From NCBI RefSeq assembly GCF_041261445.1, contig NZ_JBGCCU010000029.1:85639-149638 (forward strand): 64,000 bases of DNA. The letters run 5' to 3'. This DNA is from Catenulispora sp. EB89 (GTDB taxonomy: Bacteria; Actinomycetota; Actinomycetes; Streptomycetales; Catenulisporaceae). The notes below the pieces were generated by a model that saw nothing but the letters and a program-made list of their open reading frames with translations, had not been told where the DNA came from and did no database searches. Shown piece after piece: positions 1-9,585 of the stretch; position 1 is the stretch's first letter; each line of letters opens with the position of its first letter. A program made the position numbers and the translations under genes.

Positions 1-146
1 GCGTGTTGTGGACGCCGATGGGGTTCTTCTACGCGGGCGGCGGGGGCGAGCGGGCGATCCGGTTGTCGTGCAGTGCGCTGGAGCCGCCTCGGATCGAGGA
101 GGGCGTGCGGCGGTTGGGGAAGCTTGTGCGGGATCGGGTGCTGTGA
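1..146 (+). CDS. C-terminal end of a PLP-dependent aminotransferase (MocR-like), partial
   Basis: Only the last 47 codons lie in the window, read from base 3 to a TGA at 144-146; the 5' part is upstream. The visible residues include MGFFYAGG, then IRLSCS and IEEGVRRLGKLV. This is the usual C-terminal pattern of fold-type I aminotransferases and of MocR-type GntR regulators, where a small-domain strand ending in LSFS is followed by a helix beginning I-EG--RL. The catalytic lysine and any winged-helix domain are outside the window, so enzyme and regulator cannot be told apart. The stop overlaps the proposed GTG start of the next gene, which suggests co-transcription. Confidence 0.65.
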   Translation, partial: VLWTPMGFFYAGGGGERAIRLSCSALEPPRIEEGVRRLGKLVRDRVL

Positions 147-868
147 TCGGGGTGGGGGGCGGGCCGGTAGCCGGGCCGGTAGCCGGGGTCGACCCGGCGG
201 CCGGGTTTGCCGTGAGCGGCGAGGTGGCCTCGGCGTGGCTGGTCGGCGACGTCCCCTCATCAGCGGCGGCGGAGCTGCTGGCCACCCTCGACGCCGAGGA
301 GCGCCGCCGGGCGGTCCGCTTCTCGACAGCCGAGGCGCGCCGCCGGTTCGTGATCGCGCACGGCGCCACTCGGCGGATCGTCGGCGAATGCCTCGGCGCG
401 CCGCCCGCCGAGCTCCAGTGGCGGGTCGGTCCGCAGGGCAAGCCGGAGCTGGTCGGGCCGTGGACCGGGATCCATGCCAACCTCTCGCACTCCGGCGGCC
501 GGTGCCTGATCGCCGTCTGTCGCGAGCGCGCGGTCGGTGCCGACATCCAGCGGCTCGTTCCCGGTCTGGATGTGCTCGGCATGGCGCGACGGTACTTTCC
601 GGCGTCTGAGGCGCGGGACGTCGCCGATGCCGCCGATCCCGCCGACGCGTTCGCGCGGCTGTGGGCCCGCAAGGAGGCCGTCACCAAGGCCGCCGGCGGG
701 CGTCTCACGCAGGTCCTGCCGCTGCTGACGCCGCCGGGCGGGACCGTCGAGCTCGCTTCGGCGGCGTATCGGGTGGCGGACGTCGAGGTGCCGGCCGGCT
801 TCCGGGCCGCTGTCGCGCTGGCCGGCGCCGATGAGTTCCGGGTCGAGGTGAACGAGTGGCTGCCGTGA
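143..868 (+). CDS. Sfp-type 4'-phosphopantetheinyl transferase
   Basis: About 241 aa from GTG 143, chosen because it overlaps the upstream stop as GTGA; GTG 212 is an alternative. The enzyme would transfer the phosphopantetheine arm of CoA to a serine of a carrier protein. Visible signatures are GPQGKPEL near residue 96, a SHSGG motif, VGADIQ near residue 131 with the Mg-binding Asp, and WARKEAVTKAAGG near residue 174 with the conserved Glu and Lys. Length fits the Sfp class rather than the short AcpS class. No PKS, NRPS or carrier protein is in the window, so its target is elsewhere or upstream. The frame is open back to base 8, but that part reads across the aminotransferase in the wrong frame. 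Confidence 0.88.
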   Translation: MIGVGGGPVAGPVAGVDPAAGFAVSGEVASAWLVGDVPSSAAAELLATLDAEERRRAVRFSTAEARRRFVIAHGATRRIVGECLGAPPAELQWRVGPQGKPELVGPWTGIHANLSHSGGRCLIAVCRERAVGADIQRLVPGLDVLGMARRYFPASEARDVADAADPADAFARLWARKEAVTKAAGGRLTQVLPLLTPPGGTVELASAAYRVADVEVPAGFRAAVALAGADEFRVEVNEWLP

Positions 869-1596
869 CGGTTCTCACCGAGGCCGCTGATCCGTACTGC
901 CTGCGTGTCGGCGAGGCCGGGGCGCTGCTCGCAGGGCATCCGTGGCGGCGTTTCGCAGTGCTCGGCGACAGCATCGCCGAGGGCGTCGCGGACACGGTGC
1001 CCGGCTATAGCACGATGCCGTACGCCGACCGGGTCGCCGCCGAGCTCGCGAGCGCCCGGCCCGGGCTCGCCTACCTGAACCTGGGACAGCGCGGCCTGCG
1101 GGCGCACGAGGTGCGCGAGGGGCAGGTGGAACCGGCGCTGGCGTTCGCCCCGGATCTGGCGCTGGTCGCCTGTGGCGCCAACGACGCGCTACGTCCCGGC
1201 TATGAAGCGCGTGCGGACGCAGTGGACGGAGAGCTGGCGGAGATTATCAGGGCTCTGCAAGAGTGTGGAGCGATGGTCATCACGGTCTCGATATTCGTGC
1301 GCCCGGCTTACCCGAGCCTGCCTTCCTGGCTGCGCCCGACCGGTACCGAGCGCATGGCCGCGCTCGGCGCCCGCACGAACGCCGTCGCGGCCGCCGCCGG
1401 CACCCTCCACATCGACCTCGCCGGCCACCCGATCGCCACCGCCATGGACTCCACCAGCGCCGACGGCCTGCACGGCAACGCGCGGGCGCAGACCGTCGCC
1501 GCGACCGAGACGATCCGTGCGCTCGGGAGGTTCCTCCGTCCGCCGCATCCACCTATCCGTCAGCCAGACCACGTGGACGGCGTGAGCGCCCACTAG
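856..1596 (+). CDS. SGNH/GDSL-family hydrolase
   Basis: 246 aa from GTG 856, overlapping the phosphopantetheinyl transferase by 13 bases; GTG 865 also overlaps its stop. The protein has the SGNH blocks in order: GDS at residues 37-39 (block I, catalytic Ser), a Gly in LNLGQRG (block II), GAND at 107-110 (block III, Asn) and DGLH at 203-206 (block V, Asp and His). These make a serine esterase or lipase of the GDSL superfamily. No signal peptide is seen, so it is probably cytoplasmic. The overlap implies translational coupling with the transferase, but substrate and any joint role are unknown. Confidence 0.85.
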   Translation: MAAVTVLTEAADPYCLRVGEAGALLAGHPWRRFAVLGDSIAEGVADTVPGYSTMPYADRVAAELASARPGLAYLNLGQRGLRAHEVREGQVEPALAFAPDLALVACGANDALRPGYEARADAVDGELAEIIRALQECGAMVITVSIFVRPAYPSLPSWLRPTGTERMAALGARTNAVAAAAGTLHIDLAGHPIATAMDSTSADGLHGNARAQTVAATETIRALGRFLRPPHPPIRQPDHVDGVSAH

Positions 1597-1705
1597 CCCG
1601 GCCGCAAGACCGTAAAGCCGCCCGCCAGCTCGACCGCACGATGGCACACCGCACCACACCCCATCAGCCATCAGCCGCTCCGGCTCCACCCGAAGAGGAA
1701 CCCTG

Positions 1706-2650
<945 letters not shown>

Positions 2651-2653
<3 letters not shown>

Positions 2654-2690
2654 GTCCTACCTCTGAGCCCTACCCCTGAGCCCTACCCCA
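2651..2690. repeat. Short tandem repeat between convergent genes
   Basis: Three imperfect copies of a 13-base unit, core GAGCCCTACCCCT, span the stop of the esterase and the stop of the permease on the other strand. There is no room for a gene. A clear hairpin terminator is not evident here. Confidence 0.55.
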
Positions 2691-4107
2691 CATCCACCGG
2701 GAACCGCCGCTTGATCGCCCGCCACCCCGCCCACAGCACCAGCACGATCACCGGCACCGAAGCCAGCACCGGCCGCTCGTCCGAGCTGTCTCCCATCAAC
2801 ACCAGCACCCCGGCCAGGAACACCAGCACCGCGTAGTTCGTCCACGGCGACCCCGGCATCCGGAACCCCGGCCGGTGCACGGGGCTGCCCGGCAGCTCCG
2901 AGGCGGCCTTGAGCCGGGCCTGGCACACCAGGATCGTCGCCCAGGTCGTCAGCACCCCCAGCGACGCCGTGGACGTCGCGATGTCGAACGCGCGCGAGGG
3001 CACCACGAGGTTCAGCAGCACGCCGGCCAGGTACACCGCCGCGGTCAGCATGATGCCGCCGTGCGGCACGCCGCGGCTGTTCATCCGCGAGACGTACTGC
3101 GGGGCCTCGTGGCGTTCCGCCAGCGCGCGCAGGATCCGCCCGGTGGAGTACAGCCCCGAGTTGGTCGACGACAGCGCGGCGGTCAGCACCACGAAGTTCA
3201 TCACGCCGCCCACGCCCGGCACCCCGAGCATCGAGAACACCGTCACGAACGGGCTCTCGCCCTCGTGGTACACCGTCCACGGCAGCACCAGGACCAGCAG
3301 CCCGATCGACCCGACGTAGAACACGGCGATGCGCCAGACCACCGCGCGCACCGCCTTCGGCACGACCTTGCGCGGCTCCGCGGTCTCCCCGGCGGTGATG
3401 CCGACCAGCTCGATCGCGGCGTACGCGAAGACCACCGACTGCAGGCTGACCAGCACCGCCCACGTCCCCTTGGGGAACATCCCCCCGTGGGCGGAGACGT
3501 TGGCCCAGCCCGCGTGGTGGGTGCCGATCCCGGCGTGGGTGAGCAGCAGCGCGACCGCGACCACCAGGAAGACCAGGATCGCGAGGATCTTGCACAGCGC
3601 GAACCAGGTCTCCAGGTCGCCGAAGACCTTCACCGACACCAGGTTCGCCGCGAGCAGCACGCCGAGCGCGGCCAGCGCCGAGAGCCACTGCGGCAGCGCC
3701 GGGAACCAGTAGTGCATGTAGATCCCGACGGCCGTGAGCTCCGCGACGCCGGTCATGGCCCAGTTCAGCCAGTACATCCACCCGCAGGCGTAGCCGGCCC
3801 ACGGCCCGATGAACTCCCTGGCGTACACCACGAAGCTCCCGGACGTGGGCCGGTACAGCACCAGCTCCCCGAGCGCGCGCATCACGAAGAACGCCGAGAC
3901 CCCGGCCAGTGCGTAGGCGAGCACCAGTCCCGGACCGGACCGGTGCAGCGCCCCCGCCGAGCCGAGGAAGAGCCCGACCCCGATCGCCCCGCCGAAGGCG
4001 ATCATCTGGATCTGGAAGTTCGCCAGCGTCTTCTGATACCCCGCGTCGCTGCCGGTCGGCTCCTCCTCGGCGCGGTCGGTGGTCAGCGTCGAGGGCGGGT
4101 TCGTCAT
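2683..4107 (-). CDS. Amino acid permease, AAT/APC family
   Basis: 474 aa from ATG 4107, with GGGGAG just upstream. It is a 12-helix secondary transporter of the amino acid-polyamine-organocation superfamily. The N-terminal hallmark of the AAT branch is present near residues 25-52: YQKTLANFQIQMIAFGG followed by AIGVGLFLGS, then the GPGLVLAYAL helix. The next helices carry GELVLYRPTSGSF and YARE, typical of asparagine, GABA and aromatic amino acid permeases. Substrate cannot be fixed from sequence; L-asparagine or a neutral amino acid is a fair guess. The C-terminus ends in a basic tail. It is transcribed alone, converging on the esterase. Confidence 0.9.
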   Translation of the reverse strand: MTNPPSTLTTDRAEEEPTGSDAGYQKTLANFQIQMIAFGGAIGVGLFLGSAGALHRSGPGLVLAYALAGVSAFFVMRALGELVLYRPTSGSFVVYAREFIGPWAGYACGWMYWLNWAMTGVAELTAVGIYMHYWFPALPQWLSALAALGVLLAANLVSVKVFGDLETWFALCKILAILVFLVVAVALLLTHAGIGTHHAGWANVSAHGGMFPKGTWAVLVSLQSVVFAYAAIELVGITAGETAEPRKVVPKAVRAVVWRIAVFYVGSIGLLVLVLPWTVYHEGESPFVTVFSMLGVPGVGGVMNFVVLTAALSSTNSGLYSTGRILRALAERHEAPQYVSRMNSRGVPHGGIMLTAAVYLAGVLLNLVVPSRAFDIATSTASLGVLTTWATILVCQARLKAASELPGSPVHRPGFRMPGSPWTNYAVLVFLAGVLVLMGDSSDERPVLASVPVIVLVLWAGWRAIKRRFPVDVG

Positions 4108-4190
4108 GCTCCCCGGTGTATCCGGCGCCGCCGGGTGTCAACCACCTGCCACGCGGAAGGAGGACGGGCATTGGTCCGAACGGGAGCGGA

Positions 4191-5900
4191 TCACGCGTCG
4201 CTGTCGGCGATTTCCTCCTTGACGTTCAGCCCCTTCCCCCGGCGCAGGCACGCGATCACCGCCAGCACGGACAGTCCCGTGGCGACCGAGAACACCACGA
4301 TCAGCCCCTGGTGGAAGGGGCCTGACAGCAGGTTCGGGAAGAACTCGCGGCCGGTGAGGGTTGCGTGCGCGGCCGGGGTCAGCGAGTTCAGGGCGTTGGC
4401 GCCGGCCAGGAGGTGTTCGACCGGGTTGACGCCGAGCATCGCGGCGAACAGCGAGGACACCGGCGGCAGGTGCCCGATCTGCGTCGCGGCGTGCGCCGAC
4501 ACCCCCTGCGCCTGCAGGCTGGTGGTGAGCGTGTGCGGCAGCCGGGCGGCCAGGCCGGCGATCATCAGCGAGAAGAAGACGCCGATGGACACCGCGGTGC
4601 CGGAGTTCTGGAACGTGGCGCGCATCCCGGAGGCGGCGCCGCGCTTGCTGGCCGGGACGCTGCTCATGATGGACGACGTGTTCGGGGCGCCGAACATGCC
4701 GCTGCCGATGCCGTTCAGCGCGATCAGAGACGCGAAGGCCCAGTACGGGAACTGGACCGGGAGCAGCATCAGGCCGATGAAGCTGGAGCCGAACACGGCC
4801 GCGCCGGCGGTGGACAGCCCGCGCGAGCCGAAGCGGTCGGACAGGTAGCCGGACACCGGCCCGGATATCAGGAAGCCGACGGTCATCGGGAGCAGGAAGA
4901 TGCCGGCCCACAACGGGGTGTCGCTGTAGTCGTAGCCGTGCAGCGGCAGCCATATGCCCTGCAGCCAGATCACCAGCACGAACTGCAGCCCGCCGCGCGC
5001 CACCGAGATCGCCAGCGAGGCGGCGTTGCCGACGGTGAAGTCGTGGATCTTGAACAGTGAGAGGTCGAACATCGGCTCGGCGATCCGCGACTCGATGAAG
5101 TAGAACGCGATCAGGCTCCCGACACCCACGCTCAGCAGCGCGATCACGGTCGGGTTCGCCCAGCCCATCGCACTGCCGTGGTACGGCTGCAGGCCCTGCG
5201 TGACGCCGATCAGCACCGAGCCGAGCCCGACGGCGAAGGTGACGTTGCCCCACCAGTCGATCCGCCCGCCGGTGGCCCGGCTGGTCTCGCGCAGCCGCCG
5301 GTAGGCCCAGTACGTGCCGAACACCCCGACCGGCACGTTCACCCAGAACACCGCACGCCAGTCCCACGCCGACAGCAGCCCGCCGGCCACCAGCCCGATG
5401 AACATCCCGGCCAGCGCTGCGACCTGGTTGATACCGAGCGCGAACCCGCGCCGCTCGGGCGGGAAAGCGTCGGTGAGGATGGCGGCGGAGTTGGCCGTCA
5501 GCATCGAGCCGCCGACAGCTTGCAGCAGCCGCCAGCCGATCAGCCACATCGCGCCGTGCGTCCCGTCGAAGGGATCGAAGGACAACAACACCGAGGCGAT
5601 GGTGAACACCATGAACCCGGCGTTGTACGTGCGCACGCGCCCGAACATGTCGCCGAGCCGCCCGAGCGTGACCACGAACACCGCCTGCACCAGCCGGTAC
5701 CCCATGATCATCCACAGCAGGTAGACGATGTTCCCCGGCGCCAGCGGATCCAGGTGGATGCCGCGGAAGATCGGCGGCAGCGCGATCAGCACGATCGAGC
5801 CGTCGAGGGCGGACATGAACATCGCCGCGGTGGTGTTGGTCAGCGCGACCCACTGGTAGCGCTTGTCGGTGGTCGGCACCGCAGCCGTGGCGACCGCCAT
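4191..5900 (-). CDS. MFS transporter, DHA2 (14-helix) drug exporter type
   Basis: 569 aa, ATG 5900 overlapping the stop of the MarR gene by one base (TGATG). Length and hydrophobicity fit the 14-transmembrane DHA2 drug:H+ antiporters. The loop between helices 2 and 3 has LGRLGDMFGRVR near residue 80, which is motif A of the superfamily. Others are GWRLLQAVGGSM and SDRFGSRG. There is a longer periplasmic loop with LTTSLQAQ near residue 470, usual for this class. Coupling to a MarR repressor suggests export of a toxic compound that is also the inducer. Confidence 0.9.
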   Translation of the reverse strand: MAVATAAVPTTDKRYQWVALTNTTAAMFMSALDGSIVLIALPPIFRGIHLDPLAPGNIVYLLWMIMGYRLVQAVFVVTLGRLGDMFGRVRTYNAGFMVFTIASVLLSFDPFDGTHGAMWLIGWRLLQAVGGSMLTANSAAILTDAFPPERRGFALGINQVAALAGMFIGLVAGGLLSAWDWRAVFWVNVPVGVFGTYWAYRRLRETSRATGGRIDWWGNVTFAVGLGSVLIGVTQGLQPYHGSAMGWANPTVIALLSVGVGSLIAFYFIESRIAEPMFDLSLFKIHDFTVGNAASLAISVARGGLQFVLVIWLQGIWLPLHGYDYSDTPLWAGIFLLPMTVGFLISGPVSGYLSDRFGSRGLSTAGAAVFGSSFIGLMLLPVQFPYWAFASLIALNGIGSGMFGAPNTSSIMSSVPASKRGAASGMRATFQNSGTAVSIGVFFSLMIAGLAARLPHTLTTSLQAQGVSAHAATQIGHLPPVSSLFAAMLGVNPVEHLLAGANALNSLTPAAHATLTGREFFPNLLSGPFHQGLIVVFSVATGLSVLAVIACLRRGKGLNVKEEIADSDA

Positions 5901-6334
5901 CAGATCTTCTCCGCGAGGCGCTGTATCAGGGGCGCCGCGTCGGCCAGAATCCGCAGCTCCTCATCGGTGAACCCATCGGCCAGCCCGGCCGCAATGGCCG
6001 CGGCCCGCGCACCGCGCTTGAGCCGCAGCGCCTCCCGCCCGGCCTCGGTCACGACGGTCACCGAGCGCCGCCGGTCCTCCTCGTCCCGCCGCCGCTCGAC
6101 CAGCCCGCGCTCCTCCAGCGCGGCCAGCGTGATGCCCATCGCCTGCGGACTGATCTGCTCGACCCGCGCCAGGTCGGCAGCGGTGGCCGGGCCGTTCCGG
6201 TCCAGCCGGGCGAGCGCCGAGCGCTCCGGGAGCGATGGCTCGCCGGGCGCGGCGGTCTGGCGCAAGCGGCGCACGACGAGGCTGATCGCGCTGAACAGCG
6301 CGGTGGACAGGTCGTCCACACGGGGGGAGTCCAT
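5900..6334 (-). CDS. MarR-family transcriptional regulator
   Basis: 144 aa from ATG 6334. A winged-helix MarR regulator: the recognition region reads TAADLARVEQISPQAM near residues 52-67, followed by the wing LVERRRDEEDRRRSV with the conserved DxRR motif and the closing helix TEAGREAL. It is first in a two-gene operon with the DHA2 exporter, the standard layout of a repressor controlling its own efflux pump. Its start codon lies 5 bases from a perfect 12-base palindrome, the first of three related boxes that probably form its operator. Confidence 0.92.
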   Translation of the reverse strand: MDSPRVDDLSTALFSAISLVVRRLRQTAAPGEPSLPERSALARLDRNGPATAADLARVEQISPQAMGITLAALEERGLVERRRDEEDRRRSVTVVTEAGREALRLKRGARAAAIAAGLADGFTDEELRILADAAPLIQRLAEKI

Positions 6335-6339
6335 ATGGA

Positions 6340-6378
6340 CAATCTAGATTGATAAATCTGGATTGGCAATCTCGGTTG
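6340..6378. promoter_or_regulatory. Three tandem operator-like boxes upstream of marR
   Basis: CAATCTAGATTG (6340-6351) is a perfect palindrome. It is followed by AAATCTGGATTG (6354-6365) and CAATCTCGGTTG (6367-6378), which keep the CAATCT/GATTG arms. The start-to-start spacings are 14 and 13 bases. The AT-rich boxes stand out from their GC-rich surroundings and sit directly upstream of the MarR start, so they are the likely repressor binding sites. Confidence 0.7.
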
Positions 6379-6540
6379 CGGGTCTGTGATCCCCCAGTAG
6401 TCGAAGTACCGGGTCGGGCGGAGGTGAGAGGCCGCAGGGGATTGCCAGGTTGCGAACGTGTTGCTAAAACATCCAATGAATACGCACCCTGATCGCGCAC
6501 AGTTCCGCCAAAACCCCACGTTCCGGGAGAGTGTCATCGG

Positions 6541-9500
6541 ATGTCTTTGCGACGAATACTGCTCAGTTGGACCGGCGCGGCGCTCGTCGCCGCGGCTCTG
6601 GTGCCCGTCGGCGCACATCAGGCCACTGCGGCGGCGGCCAAGGCCAGGGCCGCCGCCACCACCCTCTACGCCAGCCCCGGCGGCAACGGCGCCTCGTGCA
6701 CGCTCGACAACCCGTGCTCGCTCGCCAAGGTTCAGCAGACGGTGCGGACCCTGGTGCCGGCCATGACCGGCGACATCACCGTGGACCTGCGCGGTGGTAC
6801 CTACCAGCTGTCCTCCCCGCTGTCGTTCACCCCGGCGGACTCCGGCGCCAACGGCCACACCGTCGTCTGGCAGGCGTATCCGGGGGAGAAGCCGGTGTTC
6901 TCCGGCGGCCGGAAGGTCTCCGGGTGGCAGCTCTTTGACTCGGGCAAGGGCGTCTACCGCGCCGTGGTCCCGGCCGGGACACAGTCGCGCCAGCTGTTCG
7001 TCAACGGCGTCCGTGCCGAACGCGCCCGTGGGGCGGTGAACCCCGCCGGGTTCACGGTCACCGCGACCGGCTTCACCACCGCCGATCCGCAGTACCTCAG
7101 CTGGTCCAACCCGGCCGGCGTCGAGATCGTCCACCTCAACGCCTGGAAGGAGCTGCGGTGCCCGGTCACCGCGATTACCCCGGCGGCCGGCGGCGGCTCG
7201 GCGTTCACGCTCGCGCAGCCCTGCTTCGGTAACGCCGGCGCCCCGCCGTACCCCTCGGGCTACTTCCCCTACAACGGCGGCGGATCTCCGGGCCTGGACT
7301 CGATCAGCTGGATCGAGAACAACTACGCGCTGCTGTCCGCGCCCGGCCAGTTCTACCTCGATTCCGCAGCTGGATACGTGTACTACATCCCGCGCGCCGG
7401 TGAGAACCTGGCGAGTGCCGACGTCGAGCTGCCGACCGCCCAGACCCTGGTCTCCCTGGCCGGCACCCCCGGGCACCTGACCCCGGTCGACGACACCGAC
7501 CCCAGCATCGCCTACACCGGCAGTAGTTGGGGCACCAGCGGCGGCCGTACCTACGGCGACCTCGGTGACGACGTCCACTACGCCACCGCCAACGGTGACT
7601 CCGCGACGATCACCTTCACCGGCACCGGGATCAACGTCCTGTCCGAGGCCAACAACGACGAAGGCGACATCGATGTCTACGTGGACGGCGTCCTGGACCG
7701 CACCGTCACCGCCAACCGCACCGCCGAACGCCTCGCGCAGCAGGTCGTCTACTCCAAGACCGGCCTGTCGCAGGGCGCGCACACCGTGCGGCTGGTCAAG
7801 AAGGACGGCACCTACCTCCTGATCGACGGCTACGTCCCGATCACCGCCGCCATCGCCCCGGTCCACGACATCGCTCTGCGCGGCATCACCTTCTCCTACG
7901 CCACCTGGCTCGGCGCCAGCGGCCCGGACGGCTACCGCGACAACCAGGCCGGCGTCACCTGGACCGGCACCCCGGCGGTGGCCGGCCGTGTCGGCGCCGC
8001 CGTGCAGGTCAGCCGGGGCCAGCGGATCGAGATATCCGGCGGCACCTTCTCCCACCTCGGCGGCACCGCTGTCGACCTCGCCAACGGCACCCAGGACAGC
8101 ACCGTCACCGGCAACCGGATCTACGACACCTCAGGCAGCGGCGTCAGCGTCGGCGAGTTCGACGACTTCTACCTCGCCGACCCGGCGCTCATGACCTCCG
8201 GCGACACCGTCTCCGACAACGCGATCTCTTACGTCGGCCAGGAATACCAGGACTGCGTCGGCATCCTCGTCGGCAACGGCCGCGCCGTCACCCTCGCGCA
8301 CAACGACATCGGCCACACCCCCTACTCCGGCATCTCCCTGGGCTGGGGCTGGGGTTGGGCCTCGACCAACGGCGGCGACCGCCACGGCACCATCTACTCC
8401 CAGGGCAACGCCATCACCGGCAACTACGTCCACGACGTCATGCAGGTGCTCAACGACGGCGGCCTCGTCTACACCCTCGGCGGCCAGGGCGACGGCAGCG
8501 TCCACTCCACCTTCAGCGGCAACGTCCTCAGCACCTGCACCGCGACCAGCGCCGGCTGCCACGGCATCTATCTGGACGAGGGCAGTTCCTGGTGGGACGT
8601 CGGCGGCAACGTGGTGAGCCAGCCCGCCGGGAACTGGGCCAACATGTGGACCCCGACGATCCACGACGACTCCCTGCACGACAACTACAGCGATGTCACC
8701 CGTCTCTATAACAACGGGACCAACGTCCCCATCACCACCATGACCTACGTGACCAACGGCGCATGGCCCGCCGGCGCGCAGAGCATCGCCGCCGCGGCCG
8801 GACTGGAGCCCGCGTACAAGAACCTCGCCATCCCCGAGGCCGACCTGGTCAACGACGGCGCCGTCGGTTCGCTGCTGGCGCCCGGCACGATCACCTACAC
8901 CGGCAGCTCGTGGCAGTCCTACGGCGGACGCGACTACGGCGACCTCGGCGAAGACGTGCACGCCGCCACCGCCAACGGGGACAGCGCCACCTTCTCCTTC
9001 ACCGGAACCGGCATCCGCGTCCTCGGCGAACGGAACAACGACCAGGGCACGCTCGGCGTGACCCTGGACGGCACCGCCGCCGGCACCGTCGACACCTCGA
9101 CCACCGGCGCGCGCCAGGTCCAGCAGCCGGTGTATCAGGTGTCGAACCTGCCCTACGGCGCTCACACCGTCGTGCTCACCAAGCAGTCCGGCAGCTACGC
9201 CACCATCGACGGCTACGAGCTGGACAAGACGATCGATGACACCGACGTCTCGCTGCACTACTGCGGAACGTGGGCGGTGAGCGGCGGACGCGGTGTCGGG
9301 GACTACGGTGACGGCGTGCACTACACGGCCGGCAACGGGGATTCGGTCACCGCGACGTGGTCCGGGACCGGCGTCGACGTCGTGACGGAGAAGAACGCTG
9401 ATGAAGGGGACATCGCGGTGTACGTGGACGGCCAGCTCCGGCAGACCGTCAGCGGCGCCAACCCGACGCGGCAGGTCCAGCAGGTCGTCTACCACCTCGA

Positions 9501-9585
9501 CGGCCTGACGCCCGGCGTGCACACCATCCGGCTGGTCAAGCAGAGCGGGACGTACCTGCTCGTCGACCGGTTCACGTTCCGGTAG
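6541..9585 (+). CDS. Secreted right-handed beta-helix protein with three repeated beta-sandwich modules
   Basis: 1014 aa with a Sec signal peptide (residues 1 to about 31, AAALVPVGAHQATA region) and GGAGAG-type ribosome site. Residues 37-300 carry the start of a parallel beta-helix (TLYASPGGNGASCTLDNPC, then DLRGGTYQL), as in polysaccharide lyases and glycosidases; the helix resumes at about 440-760 with DSTVTGNRIYDTSGSG-type turns. A module of about 118 residues occurs three times: about 317-435, 782-895 and 899-1014. Shared features are an opening DDTD (copies 1 and 3), GD-G-DVHY, ANGDSAT--FTGTGI, DEGD--VYVDG and G-Y--IDGY. The first copy interrupts the helix. It is presumably a cell-wall or plant-polysaccharide enzyme; catalytic residues are not identifiable. 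Confidence 0.8.
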   Translation: MSLRRILLSWTGAALVAAALVPVGAHQATAAAAKARAAATTLYASPGGNGASCTLDNPCSLAKVQQTVRTLVPAMTGDITVDLRGGTYQLSSPLSFTPADSGANGHTVVWQAYPGEKPVFSGGRKVSGWQLFDSGKGVYRAVVPAGTQSRQLFVNGVRAERARGAVNPAGFTVTATGFTTADPQYLSWSNPAGVEIVHLNAWKELRCPVTAITPAAGGGSAFTLAQPCFGNAGAPPYPSGYFPYNGGGSPGLDSISWIENNYALLSAPGQFYLDSAAGYVYYIPRAGENLASADVELPTAQTLVSLAGTPGHLTPVDDTDPSIAYTGSSWGTSGGRTYGDLGDDVHYATANGDSATITFTGTGINVLSEANNDEGDIDVYVDGVLDRTVTANRTAERLAQQVVYSKTGLSQGAHTVRLVKKDGTYLLIDGYVPITAAIAPVHDIALRGITFSYATWLGASGPDGYRDNQAGVTWTGTPAVAGRVGAAVQVSRGQRIEISGGTFSHLGGTAVDLANGTQDSTVTGNRIYDTSGSGVSVGEFDDFYLADPALMTSGDTVSDNAISYVGQEYQDCVGILVGNGRAVTLAHNDIGHTPYSGISLGWGWGWASTNGGDRHGTIYSQGNAITGNYVHDVMQVLNDGGLVYTLGGQGDGSVHSTFSGNVLSTCTATSAGCHGIYLDEGSSWWDVGGNVVSQPAGNWANMWTPTIHDDSLHDNYSDVTRLYNNGTNVPITTMTYVTNGAWPAGAQSIAAAAGLEPAYKNLAIPEADLVNDGAVGSLLAPGTITYTGSSWQSYGGRDYGDLGEDVHAATANGDSATFSFTGTGIRVLGERNNDQGTLGVTLDGTAAGTVDTSTTGARQVQQPVYQVSNLPYGAHTVVLTKQSGSYATIDGYELDKTIDDTDVSLHYCGTWAVSGGRGVGDYGDGVHYTAGNGDSVTATWSGTGVDVVTEKNADEGDIAVYVDGQLRQTVSGANPTRQVQQVVYHLDGLTPGVHTIRLVKQSGTYLLVDRFTFR

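Noticed and set aside
1..1596. Edge of a biosynthetic gene cluster
   Set aside because: A phosphopantetheinyl transferase alone is not enough. No PKS, NRPS, carrier protein or tailoring set is present in the window.
2875..4848. 657-residue open frame on the plus strand antisense to the permease and MFS genes
   Set aside because: It spans two genes with clear domains in the other direction, has no ribosome site, and its Arg/Pro/His-rich composition is typical of antisense frames in GC-rich DNA.
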